Source of the DNA: Dehalococcoidia bacterium | Lineage (GTDB): Bacteria > Chloroflexota > Dehalococcoidia > Lucifugimonadales > Lucifugimonadaceae | Direction of reading: 5' to 3' | DNA length: 24,422 bases | Assembly (NCBI GenBank): GCA_028278465.1 | Contig: JANQEF010000182.1 | Location: 1-24,422 of the forward strand | In this document: piece by piece, positions 5,897-15,635 of the stretch | How positions within the stretch are numbered: the first letter of the stretch is position 1 | How the letters are laid out: each line of letters starts with the position of its first letter | Notes under the pieces: generated by a model | The model's input: the letters and a program-made list of their open reading frames with translations, nothing else | What the model was told of the DNA's origin: nothing | Databases searched by the model: none | Translations under genes and position numbers: made by a program

Positions 5897-8800
5897 ATGA
5901 GGAACGGCGCAAGCCCAGAGGTGAACGCAATCACGCAGATACCAGACCTGGACCATATCGCTACGCACGGGCTCTACAACCCGGAGAACGAGCACGACTC
6001 CTGCGGCGTTGGCGTTGTCGCCAATATCGACGGCTCGCGCAACCACGAGATCATCGACCAGGCTCTGGAAGTGCTGATCAACCTCGGGCATCGAGGCGCG
6101 TGCGGCTGCGACCCGCGCACCGGTGACGGCGCCGGGATCCTTCTGCAGATGCCAGATACGTTCATGCGGAAGGTTGCGGCTGAGGCCGGGATTCAGCTTC
6201 CCGCGGCTGGTCACTACGCGGTGGGCATGACCTTCCTGCCTCACGAAGACGGGCTCCGCGCGCGCTGCGAGGCAGCACTCAAGGAATCATCCGAGCACCA
6301 CGGCCTGAAGTTCCTCGGCTGGCGGGACGTTCCTGTCGAGACCTCGGCGATCGGCGACATGGCCCGGGAAGTGATGCCGCGCATCAGGCAGTTCTTCGTC
6401 GAGGCGCCAGCCGGCCTTGTCGAGGACGATCTTGAACGCCGTCTCTATGTCACGCGGAAGTCCGCAGAGCGCGCGGTGCGTGAAGACGCCTCACCTGGAG
6501 AACGCCAGGCAGTCACCGACTATTTTTATGTCTGCTCTCTGTCGGCCCGGACCGTTGTCTACAAGGGCCTGATCTTCGCCGACCAGATGAAGGAGTTCTA
6601 CCAGGACCTCAACGACGAAGAGATGGTGACCGCTTTCGGCATGGTGCACTCGAGGTTCAGCACCAACACCCTAGGCGCATGGCGGCTTGCTCACCCGTAC
6701 CGGATGCTCGCCCACAACGGCGAGATCAACACCGTCCGTGGCAACCGGAACTGGATGACGGCTCGCGAGAGGGTGCTGCGCTCGGACCGATTCGGCGCTG
6801 ACATCGCCGACATCACGCCGGTCTGCGAGCCTGACGAGCCCAGCGACACCGCTTCGCTCGACAACGGTTTCGAGTTCCTGCGCATGGGCGGACGTCCGCT
6901 GGAGCACGTGGCGGCCATGATGTTGCCCGCCGCCTGGTACGGCAACGAGTCGATGCCGGACGACGTCAAGGCGTTCTACGAGTACCACGGCGGCATGATG
7001 GAGCCGTGGGACGGCCCGGCCATGATCACCTTCACGGATGGCCATTCGCTAGGCGCGGTGCTTGACCGCAACGGCCTGCGCCCGTTCCGCTACTGGGTCA
7101 CCAAAGACAACCTGCTGGTCATGGCGTCTGAGACCGGCGTCCTCGATATCCCGCCGGAGAAGATCGCCTACCGTGACCGGCTTGCTCCCGGCCGCCTGTT
7201 CCTCGTGGACTTCGACCAGAAGCGGATAGTTCCGCCGGAAGAGGTGATCGGCGACCTCGCGTCCAGCAACCCGTACGAAGAATGGCTCGACGAAAATCGC
7301 CTGACGCTGGAAGACCTGCCTCAGTCCGACATCGTGCCGGAGATCGACCTCGACACGCTCGTCACCCGGCAGATGGTATTCGGCTACTCGCAGGAAGACC
7401 TGAAGTGGCTCATCGGCCCGATGGCTATCCAGGGTGCGCAGCCAAACGGCTCCATGGGCAACGACACGCCGCTGGCTGTGCTCTCCGACCGCCCGCAGGC
7501 GCTGTTCAGCTACTTCAAGCAGAAGTTTGCGCAGGTTTCGAACCCACCGCTCGACCCGATCAGGGAGAAACAGGTCACGCAGATGTCGGTGCCGGTTGGA
7601 CGGCGGCCGAACCTGTTCGACGAGTCGGAAGAGCACGCGCGGCTGCTGCGCATCGATCATCCGCTCCTGTTCAACACCGACCTAGCCCAGATCAAGGACT
7701 CGAACCGCGGCGGCGTGAAGACGAGGACGATATCGACTCTGTTCCCCGTCTCCGAAGGCCCCGACGGCCTCAAGCGTGCCATTGACCGGATCCGCGAGGA
7801 GGCGTCGCAGGCCATCGAGGATGGCTACACGATGCTGGTGCTTTCCGACCGCGGCGTCGACTCAGAGCATGCATTCATACCTTCACTGCTCGCCACAGGC
7901 GCTGTCCACCACCACCTGATCCGTGAGCAGACGCGCACGCAGGCCGACATCATCGTCGAGTCCGGCGAACCTCGCGAGGTTCATCACTTCGCAACCCTGT
8001 TCGGCTACGGCGCATCGGCCATCAATCCGTACCTGACCTTCGAGTCGATAGCCGGCATGCGGGCACAGCCGACGGCGGAGCGCCCGCTGCCTCCGCAGGA
8101 GAAGTCGGAGCAGAACTTCCGCTACGCCGTTGAGTCCGGCGTGCTGAAGACGATGTCCAAGATGGGCATCTCCACCCTCCAGGGCTATATCGGCGCGCAG
8201 GTGTTTGAGGCGCTCGGCCTTTCCGAGGAGGTGACGGACGAGTACTTCCGCTGGACCGAGTCTCGCATCGGCGGTGTGGACCTGGAAGACATTGCTGCCG
8301 ACGTGCTGGCGAACCACTCCCGTGCCTATCCGGAGGAGGAGATTCCCGGGAACCTGCGGCTCGACCTTGGCGGCCTGTACCTGTGGCGCGGCACCGGCGA
8401 GCGGCACATGTGGAACCCGGACACGATCGCCCTGCTCCAGGACGCCGCAACGCGCAACGACAAGGCGGTGTTCAGACAGTTCGAGGACGCGTCGAACAAC
8501 GAGGATAGCGAGCACATCACGATCCGTAACATGCTCGATTTCGTCGACAACGCAACGCCGATCCCGATCGATGAGGTCGAGCCTGCGTCCGAGATCGTGA
8601 AGCGGTTTGCGACCGGCGCCATATCTCTCGGCTCGATATCCAGGGAGGCGCACGAGACGCTGGCGATCGCGATGAACCGCATCGGCGCTCGCTCCAACAC
8701 CGGTGAAGGTGGCGAGGACCCGGCGCGCTACACGCCGGACGACAATGGCGACCGCCGCATCAGCGCCGTGAAGCAGGTCGCTTCCGGGCGCTTCGGCGTC

Positions 8801-10558
8801 AACACCAACTACCTGGTCAACTCGACCGACCTGCAGATCAAGATGGCCCAGGGCGCAAAGCCTGGCGAAGGCGGCGAGCTGCCGGGCTGGAAGGTCTCCG
8901 ACTACATCGCGTACATCCGCAAGACGACGCGCGGCGTGGAGCTGATCTCGCCGCCGCCACACCACGACATCTACTCGATCGAGGACCTGGCGCAGTTGAT
9001 TCACGACCTCAAGAACGTGAATCCCGAATCACGCGTCCACGTCAAGCTCGTCGCCGTGGCAGGCGTCGGCATCATCGCCGCCGGCGTCTCCAAGGGCAAG
9101 GGCGACGTTGTTCTCATCTCTGGCGACTCAGGCGGCACCGGCGCCTCGCCGCTCTCGTCGATTCGCCACGGCGGCATCCCCTGGGAGCTCGGCGTCGCCG
9201 AGACGCAGCAGGTGCTTGTCGAGAACGGCCTGCGCGACCGCATCGTCGTCCAGACAGACGGCCAGATAAAGACCAGTCGCGACGTCGTGATCGCTGCGCT
9301 TCTCGGAGCGGACGAATGGGGCGTGGCGACCGCCAGCCTGATCACCATGGGCTGCATCATGCTTCGGAAGTGCCACCTCAACACCTGCTCGGTCGGCGTC
9401 GCCACGCAGGACCCGGAACTGAGAGCGAAGTTCACCGGCACGCCCGAGGCGGTCGTCAACTACTTCATGATGCTGACCGACGGCGTGCGCGAGATCATGG
9501 CGCAGCTCGGCTTCCGCACCGTCAACGAGATGATCGGTCGCACCGACATGCTGAGGCAGCGTGAAGACGTCACGCACTGGAAGGCCAGCAAGCTGGACCT
9601 CTCGCGAGTGCTCGAGATGCCGAACGGCCTGGAGGGCGACCACACATACCAGTGCTCGCTGCAGGACCACGAACTGGAGAAGGCGCTGGACCACAGGCTG
9701 ATCGACCTCTGCAAAGACGCGATCGATCACGGATCCAGGGTAGACGAGACAGTCGAGATCGAGAACCGCAACCGCACGGTCGGGGCGATGCTCTCGGGCC
9801 GGATCGCGCAGAAGTACGGTGAAGAGGGACTGCCGGACGGCACGATCAACTTCACCATGCACGGTTCCGCGGGCCAGAGCTTCGGCGCCTTCGCAGTTAG
9901 CGGCGTCACGTTCAGGGTCGAGGGCGACGCCAACGACTACCTGGGCAAAGGACTGTCAGGCGGCCGCATCGTTGTCGTTCCGCCGGAAGGCTCGACCTAC
10001 GTGCCCGAGGACAACATCATCATCGGAAACGTCGCTTTCTACGGAGCGACCGGCGGTGAGGCGTTTATCCGTGGCCGCGGTGGCGAGCGCTTCTGCGTTC
10101 GCAACTCGGATGCCCACGCGGTGATCGAGGGCGTCGGCGACCACGGCTGCGAGTACATGACCGGCGGACGCGTCGTGGTTCTCGGACCAACCGGCCGCAA
10201 CTTCGCAGCCGGGATGAGCGGCGGAATCGCCTATGTTTGGGATCCCGACGAAACGTTCCACGAGCGCTTCAACCCCGAACTGGCCGACCTGCTGGACGTC
10301 GAGCCAGACTCTGCGGACGAAGTGGAGCTCAAAGACTTAGTGAGAAGGCACTTCGAGCACACCGGCAGCACAGTAGCGAAGGCGCTTCTCGACGACTGGG
10401 ACGACGCGCTGCCGAAGTTCCGAAAGATCTTCCCCAAGGACTACGCCCGCGTGCTGCGCGAGCAGGCGCTGGCCGAAGCGAACAAGGCATCGACCAACGG
10501 CGCAAGCCATACCGCCAGCATCGCTGCTACTGATGAAGGGGTCACCGCTCGTGGGTAA
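5897..10558 (+). CDS. gltB: Glutamate synthase (NADPH-type) large subunit
   Basis: GltB transfers the amide nitrogen of glutamine to 2-oxoglutarate, giving two glutamates, and works with GltD. The 1553-residue length is standard. Cys36 in the motif HDSCGVGVV is the class II glutamine amidotransferase nucleophile, which implies removal of a 35-residue propeptide. The FMN-binding synthase domain spans roughly 840-1210 and includes the [3Fe-4S] cysteines C1153-x5-C1159-x4-C1164. The C-terminal GXGXG domain follows (about 1260-1480, with GSAGQSFGAF in it). The ATG has no Shine-Dalgarno; a GTG at codon 9 (5921) is the only nearby alternative. It lies 93 bp after glnA with its own candidate operator, and it overlaps gltD. 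Confidence 0.98.
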   Translation: MRNGASPEVNAITQIPDLDHIATHGLYNPENEHDSCGVGVVANIDGSRNHEIIDQALEVLINLGHRGACGCDPRTGDGAGILLQMPDTFMRKVAAEAGIQLPAAGHYAVGMTFLPHEDGLRARCEAALKESSEHHGLKFLGWRDVPVETSAIGDMAREVMPRIRQFFVEAPAGLVEDDLERRLYVTRKSAERAVREDASPGERQAVTDYFYVCSLSARTVVYKGLIFADQMKEFYQDLNDEEMVTAFGMVHSRFSTNTLGAWRLAHPYRMLAHNGEINTVRGNRNWMTARERVLRSDRFGADIADITPVCEPDEPSDTASLDNGFEFLRMGGRPLEHVAAMMLPAAWYGNESMPDDVKAFYEYHGGMMEPWDGPAMITFTDGHSLGAVLDRNGLRPFRYWVTKDNLLVMASETGVLDIPPEKIAYRDRLAPGRLFLVDFDQKRIVPPEEVIGDLASSNPYEEWLDENRLTLEDLPQSDIVPEIDLDTLVTRQMVFGYSQEDLKWLIGPMAIQGAQPNGSMGNDTPLAVLSDRPQALFSYFKQKFAQVSNPPLDPIREKQVTQMSVPVGRRPNLFDESEEHARLLRIDHPLLFNTDLAQIKDSNRGGVKTRTISTLFPVSEGPDGLKRAIDRIREEASQAIEDGYTMLVLSDRGVDSEHAFIPSLLATGAVHHHLIREQTRTQADIIVESGEPREVHHFATLFGYGASAINPYLTFESIAGMRAQPTAERPLPPQEKSEQNFRYAVESGVLKTMSKMGISTLQGYIGAQVFEALGLSEEVTDEYFRWTESRIGGVDLEDIAADVLANHSRAYPEEEIPGNLRLDLGGLYLWRGTGERHMWNPDTIALLQDAATRNDKAVFRQFEDASNNEDSEHITIRNMLDFVDNATPIPIDEVEPASEIVKRFATGAISLGSISREAHETLAIAMNRIGARSNTGEGGEDPARYTPDDNGDRRISAVKQVASGRFGVNTNYLVNSTDLQIKMAQGAKPGEGGELPGWKVSDYIAYIRKTTRGVELISPPPHHDIYSIEDLAQLIHDLKNVNPESRVHVKLVAVAGVGIIAAGVSKGKGDVVLISGDSGGTGASPLSSIRHGGIPWELGVAETQQVLVENGLRDRIVVQTDGQIKTSRDVVIAALLGADEWGVATASLITMGCIMLRKCHLNTCSVGVATQDPELRAKFTGTPEAVVNYFMMLTDGVREIMAQLGFRTVNEMIGRTDMLRQREDVTHWKASKLDLSRVLEMPNGLEGDHTYQCSLQDHELEKALDHRLIDLCKDAIDHGSRVDETVEIENRNRTVGAMLSGRIAQKYGEEGLPDGTINFTMHGSAGQSFGAFAVSGVTFRVEGDANDYLGKGLSGGRIVVVPPEGSTYVPEDNIIIGNVAFYGATGGEAFIRGRGGERFCVRNSDAHAVIEGVGDHGCEYMTGGRVVVLGPTGRNFAAGMSGGIAYVWDPDETFHERFNPELADLLDVEPDSADEVELKDLVRRHFEHTGSTVAKALLDDWDDALPKFRKIFPKDYARVLREQALAEANKASTNGASHTASIAATDEGVTARG

Positions 10559-12035
10559 GGTCACAGGCTTCAAAGAGCTCGGTCGCATCATGCCGGTCCG
10601 CCGCGACGCAACCTCGCGCGTCGGCGACTGGAACGAGATCTACAGCGAGTGGCCGGACCAGCAGTCTCGCGCCCAGGCAAGCCGGTGCATGGACTGCGGA
10701 GTGCCGTTCTGCAACAGCGGATGCCCGCTCGGCAACCTCATCCCCGAGTGGAACGACCTCGTCTACCACGGCGACTGGGAAGAGGCGATCAAGCGTCTTC
10801 ACGCCACCAACAACTTCCCCGAGTTCACCGGCCGCATCTGCCCTGCTCCGTGCGAAGGCGCTTGCACACTGGCGATCAACAGCGGCGCGGTGACGATCGA
10901 GATGATCGAGAAGGCGATCTCTGAGCGGGCGTGGCAGGAGGGCTGGGTCAAGCCCGAGCCTCCGGAGTCGCGCACCGGCAAGACCGTCGCAGTCGTTGGC
11001 TCAGGGCCGGCCGGGCTTGCGGCCGCGCAGCAGCTAAACCGGGCCGGACATACCGTTACCGTGTTCGAGCGGAGCGAGTACATCGGCGGCCTGCTCGCGC
11101 TCGGCATCCCCGAGTTCAAGCTCGAGAAAAAGGTCGTCGACCGCCGGCTCGACCAGATGGAGGCGGAGGGTGTCGTGTTCCGGCCGTCTACCAATGTCGG
11201 TGTCGATATCTCGCACGAGGAACTGCTGGAGCAGTTCGACGCAGTCTGTCTGGCCGGTGGATCGACCGTGCCAAGGGACCTTCCGATAGACGGACGCGAG
11301 CTGAACGGCATCCACTACGCGATGGACTACCTGACGCAGCAGAATCGTCGTCTGAAGGGCCAGGAGTTTTCACCCGAGGACACGATCACAGCTGAGGGCA
11401 AGAACGTCGTGATCATCGGCGGCGGCGACACCGGGGCCGACTGCCTCGGCACCTCCCACCGCCAGCGCGCCGAGGACATCGTCCAGATCGTGATCATGCC
11501 GCGCCCGCCAGAGCGCAGGGTGGCGACCAACCCGTGGCCGCAGTGGCCCGCGATCTTCCGCACTTCGTCGGCTCATGAGGAAGGCGGTGAGCGCGACTAC
11601 AACGTGCTGACCAAGCGGTTCGTCGACGACGGCAACGGAAACGTTGTCAGGCTCGACTGCGTCCGGATCGAGTGGGTTTCTTCGGAGAATGGCGGGCGAC
11701 CGGACATGCGCGAGGTTCCGGGCAGCGAGTTCTCCATAGGCGCCGACCTGGTGCTACTGGCGATGGGGTTCGTTCACCCGCAGCACGATGGCCTGCTCGA
11801 CGACCTTAAGATCGAGTACGACTCGCGCGGCAATGTGAAGACCGATGTGATGCTGCAGAGCAACGTGAAGAAGGTGTTCGCCTGCGGCGACATGCAGCGC
11901 GGCCAGTCGCTGATCGTACACGCCATCGCAAGCGGCCGGACCTGCGCCAGGGCGATCGACCTGTTCCTCATGGGCAAGTCCGACCTGCCGACAGTGACGG
12001 GCTACGCCCGGCCCGCCATGGCAGCTCAACGGTGA
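10551..12035 (+). CDS. gltD: Glutamate synthase small subunit
   Basis: GltD oxidises NAD(P)H through FAD and passes electrons via iron-sulfur clusters to GltB. I choose the GTG at 10551, not the ATG at 10533. It has an AAGGGG Shine-Dalgarno at 10536-10541 with good spacing, and the resulting N-terminus MGKVTGFKE matches the family. The protein is then 494 residues and overlaps gltB by eight bases. Two cysteine groups for [4Fe-4S] clusters are visible: C46, C49, C54, C58 and C97, C101, C105. The FAD Rossmann motif GSGPAG is at 150-155 and the NAD(P)H motif GGGDTGAD at 290-297. All expected motifs are present and it is certainly cotranscribed with gltB. Confidence 0.97.
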   Translation: MGKVTGFKELGRIMPVRRDATSRVGDWNEIYSEWPDQQSRAQASRCMDCGVPFCNSGCPLGNLIPEWNDLVYHGDWEEAIKRLHATNNFPEFTGRICPAPCEGACTLAINSGAVTIEMIEKAISERAWQEGWVKPEPPESRTGKTVAVVGSGPAGLAAAQQLNRAGHTVTVFERSEYIGGLLALGIPEFKLEKKVVDRRLDQMEAEGVVFRPSTNVGVDISHEELLEQFDAVCLAGGSTVPRDLPIDGRELNGIHYAMDYLTQQNRRLKGQEFSPEDTITAEGKNVVIIGGGDTGADCLGTSHRQRAEDIVQIVIMPRPPERRVATNPWPQWPAIFRTSSAHEEGGERDYNVLTKRFVDDGNGNVVRLDCVRIEWVSSENGGRPDMREVPGSEFSIGADLVLLAMGFVHPQHDGLLDDLKIEYDSRGNVKTDVMLQSNVKKVFACGDMQRGQSLIVHAIASGRTCARAIDLFLMGKSDLPTVTGYARPAMAAQR

Positions 12036-12132
12036 GCGCGCGGCCAACTGGCGAGCCGTGTATCTGAGCGTGAGCCGGCGTTCCAGGATGCCGATCGCTC
12101 CACAACTGCCGCAAATCCTGTACAACAGCTAG

Positions 12133-13893
12133 ATGCCAACGCTTCGAGTAGCTCTCGCCCAGATCAACACCACGGTCGGCGACCTCGAAGGCAACCGCGC
12201 GGCAGCTGAGAAGGCGATCGCTCAGGCCAGAGAACTCGGCGCCCACATCGTCGCGATGCCCGAGCTGACGATCACCGGCTACCCGCCCGAAGACCTCGTC
12301 CTGTGGCCGAGCTTTGTCGAGAGAAACGAGGAGCAGCTCGAAACCCTGGCGAAGTCCGTCGAGGGCATCGTGGCGGTAGTCGGCTTTGTTGATGCAGGAG
12401 CCAGCGGAAAGCTGTACAACGCCGCCGCGGCCCTGGCGGATGGTCGTGTCCTGGACGTCTACCACAAGGCTCACCTGCCGAACTACGGCGTGTTCGACGA
12501 GCGTCGCTACTTCGAGTCCGGTTCTGGCTGTCCGGTGCTGAATATCGCTGGCGCCAGGGTCGCGGTGAATGTGTGCGAAGACATCTGGGAAGAGATCGGC
12601 CCCAGCGAGATCCAATGCAACGCAGGGCACGCTGAGGTGATCCTCAACATCAACGGCTCGCCCTACTGGACCGGCAAGCAGGAGTGGCGGACCGAGATCG
12701 TGACGAGCCTGGCGAAGCGGAACCGGGCGTTCGTTGTCTACGTGAACCAGGTCGGCGGCCAGGACGAGCTGCTGTTCGATGGAGCGAGCATCGTTTCCGA
12801 CCCGTCAGGGAAAGTGATCGCCGTGGCGCCGTCGTTCGAGGAGGCGGTCTTTGCGGTCGATCTCGATACGGAGGCGGTTGAGAGCACTCGTGACGAGTCA
12901 TTTCCGGACTCGGAACTGGTCCAACAGTCAGAACCGTTCGGTCCGGTGCGGCAGGTGGATGTTCCCCAGCCTTCAGAGCAGCACGAACTACTGAACATCC
13001 CGCCACCGCCGCTGGAGAAGCCGTCGGAGCTTGAGTGCGTATACAGGGCGCTGGTTGTCGGCACCCGCGACTATGTACGGAAGACCGGGTTCGAGAAGGT
13101 GGCGATCGCGCTCTCTGGCGGCATCGACTCCACGCTGGTCGCCGTCATTGCGGCCGACGCGCTCGGGGCGGAGAACGTCACCGGTGTCGCCCTGCCTTCA
13201 CGCTACTCGTCTGAAGGCAGTGTCAGCGACGCCACAGAGCTGGCGAAACGGCTGGGGATCGAGCTCTGGCGGCTTCCGATCGAGCCCGCCCACCGCGGTT
13301 TCGAGGAGCTGCTGGAGCCGGTATTCAAGGACACCGAACCCGGCGTAGCCGAGGAGAACACCCAGTCGCGGGTCCGCGGCACTACGATGATGGCGATCGC
13401 CAACAAGTTCAACTGGCTGGTGCTCACGACTGGCAACAAGTCCGAGATGGCAACCGGCTACGCCACGATCTATGGCGACATGGCTGGCGCATTCGCCGTG
13501 ATCAAGGATGTGCCAAAGACCCTTGTATACGAGCTCTGCAACTACCGAAACGAAGCCGGGCCGGGAAGTCCCATCCCCACTTCAGTGATCGAGAAGCCAC
13601 CGAGCGCGGAGCTTCGGCCGGGACAACTCGACGAGGACACCCTGCCGCCCTATGAGGTGCTGGACCGCATCCTGCAGCAGTACGTTGTTGACCTGAAGTC
13701 GTCAGATGAGATCGTAGAGTCAGAGCGGCTGCTCGGCGAATCGGGCGCCGATGCCGAAACCGTTCGCATGCTGACGAGGCTCATCGATATCAACGAGTAC
13801 AAGCGTCGCCAGGCTCCGCCGGGGCCGAAGATCACGCAGCTGGCATTCGGCAGGGACCGCAGGCTTCCCATCGCCAACCGCTATCGCGGTTAG
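12133..13893 (+). CDS. nadE: Glutamine-dependent NAD+ synthetase
   Basis: NadE makes NAD+ from nicotinic acid adenine dinucleotide and ATP using ammonia released from glutamine. The 586-residue protein has both domains. The N-terminal nitrilase-like glutaminase shows the Glu-Lys-Cys triad as Glu44 (MPELTITGY), Lys112 (YHKAHLPNYG) and Cys148 (NVCEDIW). The C-terminal synthetase has the ATP pyrophosphatase P-loop SGGIDST at 328-334 and the TTGNKSEMATGYATIYGD block. It follows gltD by 97 bp with no visible terminator, so readthrough from the gltBD transcript is likely. Its glutamine dependence fits the nitrogen-assimilation context, but it could simply be a neighbour. No strong Shine-Dalgarno is visible; the start is set by the conserved N-terminus. 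Confidence 0.97.
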   Translation: MPTLRVALAQINTTVGDLEGNRAAAEKAIAQARELGAHIVAMPELTITGYPPEDLVLWPSFVERNEEQLETLAKSVEGIVAVVGFVDAGASGKLYNAAAALADGRVLDVYHKAHLPNYGVFDERRYFESGSGCPVLNIAGARVAVNVCEDIWEEIGPSEIQCNAGHAEVILNINGSPYWTGKQEWRTEIVTSLAKRNRAFVVYVNQVGGQDELLFDGASIVSDPSGKVIAVAPSFEEAVFAVDLDTEAVESTRDESFPDSELVQQSEPFGPVRQVDVPQPSEQHELLNIPPPPLEKPSELECVYRALVVGTRDYVRKTGFEKVAIALSGGIDSTLVAVIAADALGAENVTGVALPSRYSSEGSVSDATELAKRLGIELWRLPIEPAHRGFEELLEPVFKDTEPGVAEENTQSRVRGTTMMAIANKFNWLVLTTGNKSEMATGYATIYGDMAGAFAVIKDVPKTLVYELCNYRNEAGPGSPIPTSVIEKPPSAELRPGQLDEDTLPPYEVLDRILQQYVVDLKSSDEIVESERLLGESGADAETVRMLTRLIDINEYKRRQAPPGPKITQLAFGRDRRLPIANRYRG

Positions 13894-13963
13894 TCGGCGG
13901 TCACAACTCCCAGTCCCGCTCTGGAATAGTGTGGCCACCGTGCTACGATCTGCGCACTCCTCT

Positions 13964-13992
13964 GGCGTGTGAAAACGCCTCGTGCCGTTTTT
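13964..13992 (+). terminator. Weak terminator-like hairpin after nadE
   Basis: GGCGT (13964-13968) and ACGCC (13975-13979) form a five-bp stem with the loop GTGAAA. A run of five T follows only eight bases later (13988-13992). It is shorter and more loosely spaced than a strong terminator, so termination here is doubtful. Otherwise the 142 bp between nadE and the next gene hold only a poor -10-like TACGAT. Confidence 0.3.
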
Positions 13993-14035
13993 AAATCCAC
14001 CAGTTCCGTCCCAGCAAGGTTTGCGAGTCCCAGAT

Positions 14036-15238
14036 ATGAAGATCACCGAGATCGAGACGTTCGTGGTGGACGCAGGATGGCGTCCGTGGCAGTTCGTGGC
14101 CGTGCGCACCGACGAGGGCAGCACCGGCTACGGCGAGATGTCCGACGGCCGAAATCCGTACGGCGTTACGGGCGCGGTGACCGACTTCAAACCGGTCCTC
14201 ATCGGCCAGGACCCGCTGCCGGTCGAACAGCGCTACTGGGACATGTACAGGCTGGCCCGCCAGAGCCCCGGCGGCATCGCTTCGAAGTCCATCGCGGGGA
14301 TCGAGCTGGCGCTGTGGGACATCAAGGGTAAAGCGGCGGGAATGCCCGTCCACTCCTTCTTCGGCGGGCCAACGCGCCAGTCGCAGCAGGTCTACTGGTC
14401 ACACTGCGGCACATCGCGAGCGCGCAGCTACGAGCTGATCGGCGTCCCGCCGCTGAAGTCGATGGGTGACGTTCGGCGGCTCGGCCAGGAGGTCCGCGAC
14501 AAGGGCTTCAACGCCCTGAAGACCAACATCGTGTTCCCGGGCGACCCTGCGCAGACCTACTTCGCAGGTTTCGGCGGCGGCTCCGGGACGACGGATCAGA
14601 ACATCACGCCAGCGCTGCTGCGGCATATCGAGGAGTACATCGGCACCTTCAAGGAGGGCGCCGGACCGAATGTTGAGATCGCGCTCGACCTTAACTTCAA
14701 CTTCAAGCCGCTGGCGGCGCGGCAGATCTGCGATGTCGTCGAGCCGTTCAACATGCTGTGGGTCGAAGTGGATATGTACGAGCCGGAAGGGCTCGCCGAG
14801 GTCAAGAACTCCACCAACGTGCCGATCACTTCAGGAGAGAACCTGTTCGGGTTGCGAGACTACAGGCCGTACTTCGAAGCCCGGGCGATGGACACCGTGA
14901 AGATCGACATCCCGTGGAACGGCTTCTCACGGTCTCGGGACGTTGCGATGGCGGCCGAGAGCCATGAGCTGAACATCGCTCCTCACAACTACTACTCGCA
15001 CCTTTCGACGATGATCTCGCTCAACCTCTGTGCGACTTTGCCTAACGTGCGGATCATGGAGATCGACATCGATGACGTGCCGTGGAAGGACGACCTGACA
15101 GGCGGTCCACTCGACATCAAGGACGGCAGGATCGACATTCCGACCAGGCCGGGCTGGGGTGTCGACCTGGATGAAGAGGTAGCGAAGGCGCACGTCTGGG
15201 AGCCCGGCCGCGGTCCCGGATACATGACCAACAGGTGA
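14036..15238 (+). CDS. Enolase-superfamily protein, mandelate racemase/muconate lactonizing enzyme type
   Basis: Members of this superfamily abstract a proton alpha to a carboxylate in acid sugars or related acids. The 400-residue protein starts at MKITEIETFVVD; an in-frame GTG at 13982 would add 18 residues with no family match or ribosome site. Metal ligands are visible as Asp218 (ALDLNFN), Glu244 (WVEVDMYEP) and Glu268 (ITSGEN). The His-Asp dyad of the mandelate racemase group is Asp291 (VKIDIPW) with His317 (APHNYYSH). Lys162 in ALKTN is the candidate second base, with Asn where many members have a second Lys. This points to an acid-sugar dehydratase or racemase, but the substrate cannot be read from sequence. 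It is tightly followed by a VOC gene. SAR202 Chloroflexota are known for expanded families of such enzymes. Confidence 0.85.
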   Translation: MKITEIETFVVDAGWRPWQFVAVRTDEGSTGYGEMSDGRNPYGVTGAVTDFKPVLIGQDPLPVEQRYWDMYRLARQSPGGIASKSIAGIELALWDIKGKAAGMPVHSFFGGPTRQSQQVYWSHCGTSRARSYELIGVPPLKSMGDVRRLGQEVRDKGFNALKTNIVFPGDPAQTYFAGFGGGSGTTDQNITPALLRHIEEYIGTFKEGAGPNVEIALDLNFNFKPLAARQICDVVEPFNMLWVEVDMYEPEGLAEVKNSTNVPITSGENLFGLRDYRPYFEARAMDTVKIDIPWNGFSRSRDVAMAAESHELNIAPHNYYSHLSTMISLNLCATLPNVRIMEIDIDDVPWKDDLTGGPLDIKDGRIDIPTRPGWGVDLDEEVAKAHVWEPGRGPGYMTNR

Positions 15239-15242
15239 AGCG

Positions 15243-15623
15243 ATGACGCATCACAGCCGGATGAAGGTTGTCCTGTTTGACACACCGGCGGAAGACGCGC
15301 AGGCAGCGGCCGATTTCTGGTCGGCGGCGCTGGGTGGAGACGCAAAGCACGAAATCGGGCCGGAGCGGCCGTATGTGAAGGTGGGAGAGGTCCGCGGCAG
15401 GGTCGACACCATGGTCCAGCGCATCGATGGCCCTGCGCGGATTCACGTCGACATCGAGACCGATGACCTGGAGGCCGAAGTGGAGCGCCTGGAGAAGCTG
15501 GGCGCACAGAAGGTGGAGAAGGTCGAAGGCTGGTGGGTGATGGAGGCGCCGTCAGGCCACATCTTCTGCGTCGTGCCCATCCAGTCGGACGACTTCCCGG
15601 ATGGCGCTAACCGCTGGGACTGA
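15243..15623 (+). CDS. VOC superfamily (glyoxalase/bleomycin-resistance-like) protein
   Basis: This 126-residue protein has the two beta-alpha-beta-beta-beta halves of the vicinal oxygen chelate fold. The N-terminal half carries FDTPAEDAQAAADFWSAALG. The C-terminal half has IHVDIETDDLEAEVERLEKLGA and then EAPSGHIFCVVP, the position usually occupied by D-P-E-G-N-x-F-C. It most resembles the short Glyoxalase_6-like members. The normal metal-binding Glu near the end is not evident, so it may bind metal weakly or act without it. The start is four bases after the enolase-family stop with a strong AGGTGAAG Shine-Dalgarno, so the two genes are translationally coupled and probably share a substrate pathway. 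No specific reaction can be assigned. Confidence 0.8.
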   Translation: MTHHSRMKVVLFDTPAEDAQAAADFWSAALGGDAKHEIGPERPYVKVGEVRGRVDTMVQRIDGPARIHVDIETDDLEAEVERLEKLGAQKVEKVEGWWVMEAPSGHIFCVVPIQSDDFPDGANRWD

Positions 15624-15635
15624 AGCCGTCCAGAG

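Noticed and set aside
7883..9004. A 373-codon open frame antisense to gltB
   Set aside because: It lies wholly inside gltB, which has complete catalytic motifs, and its translation shows no recognisable domain.
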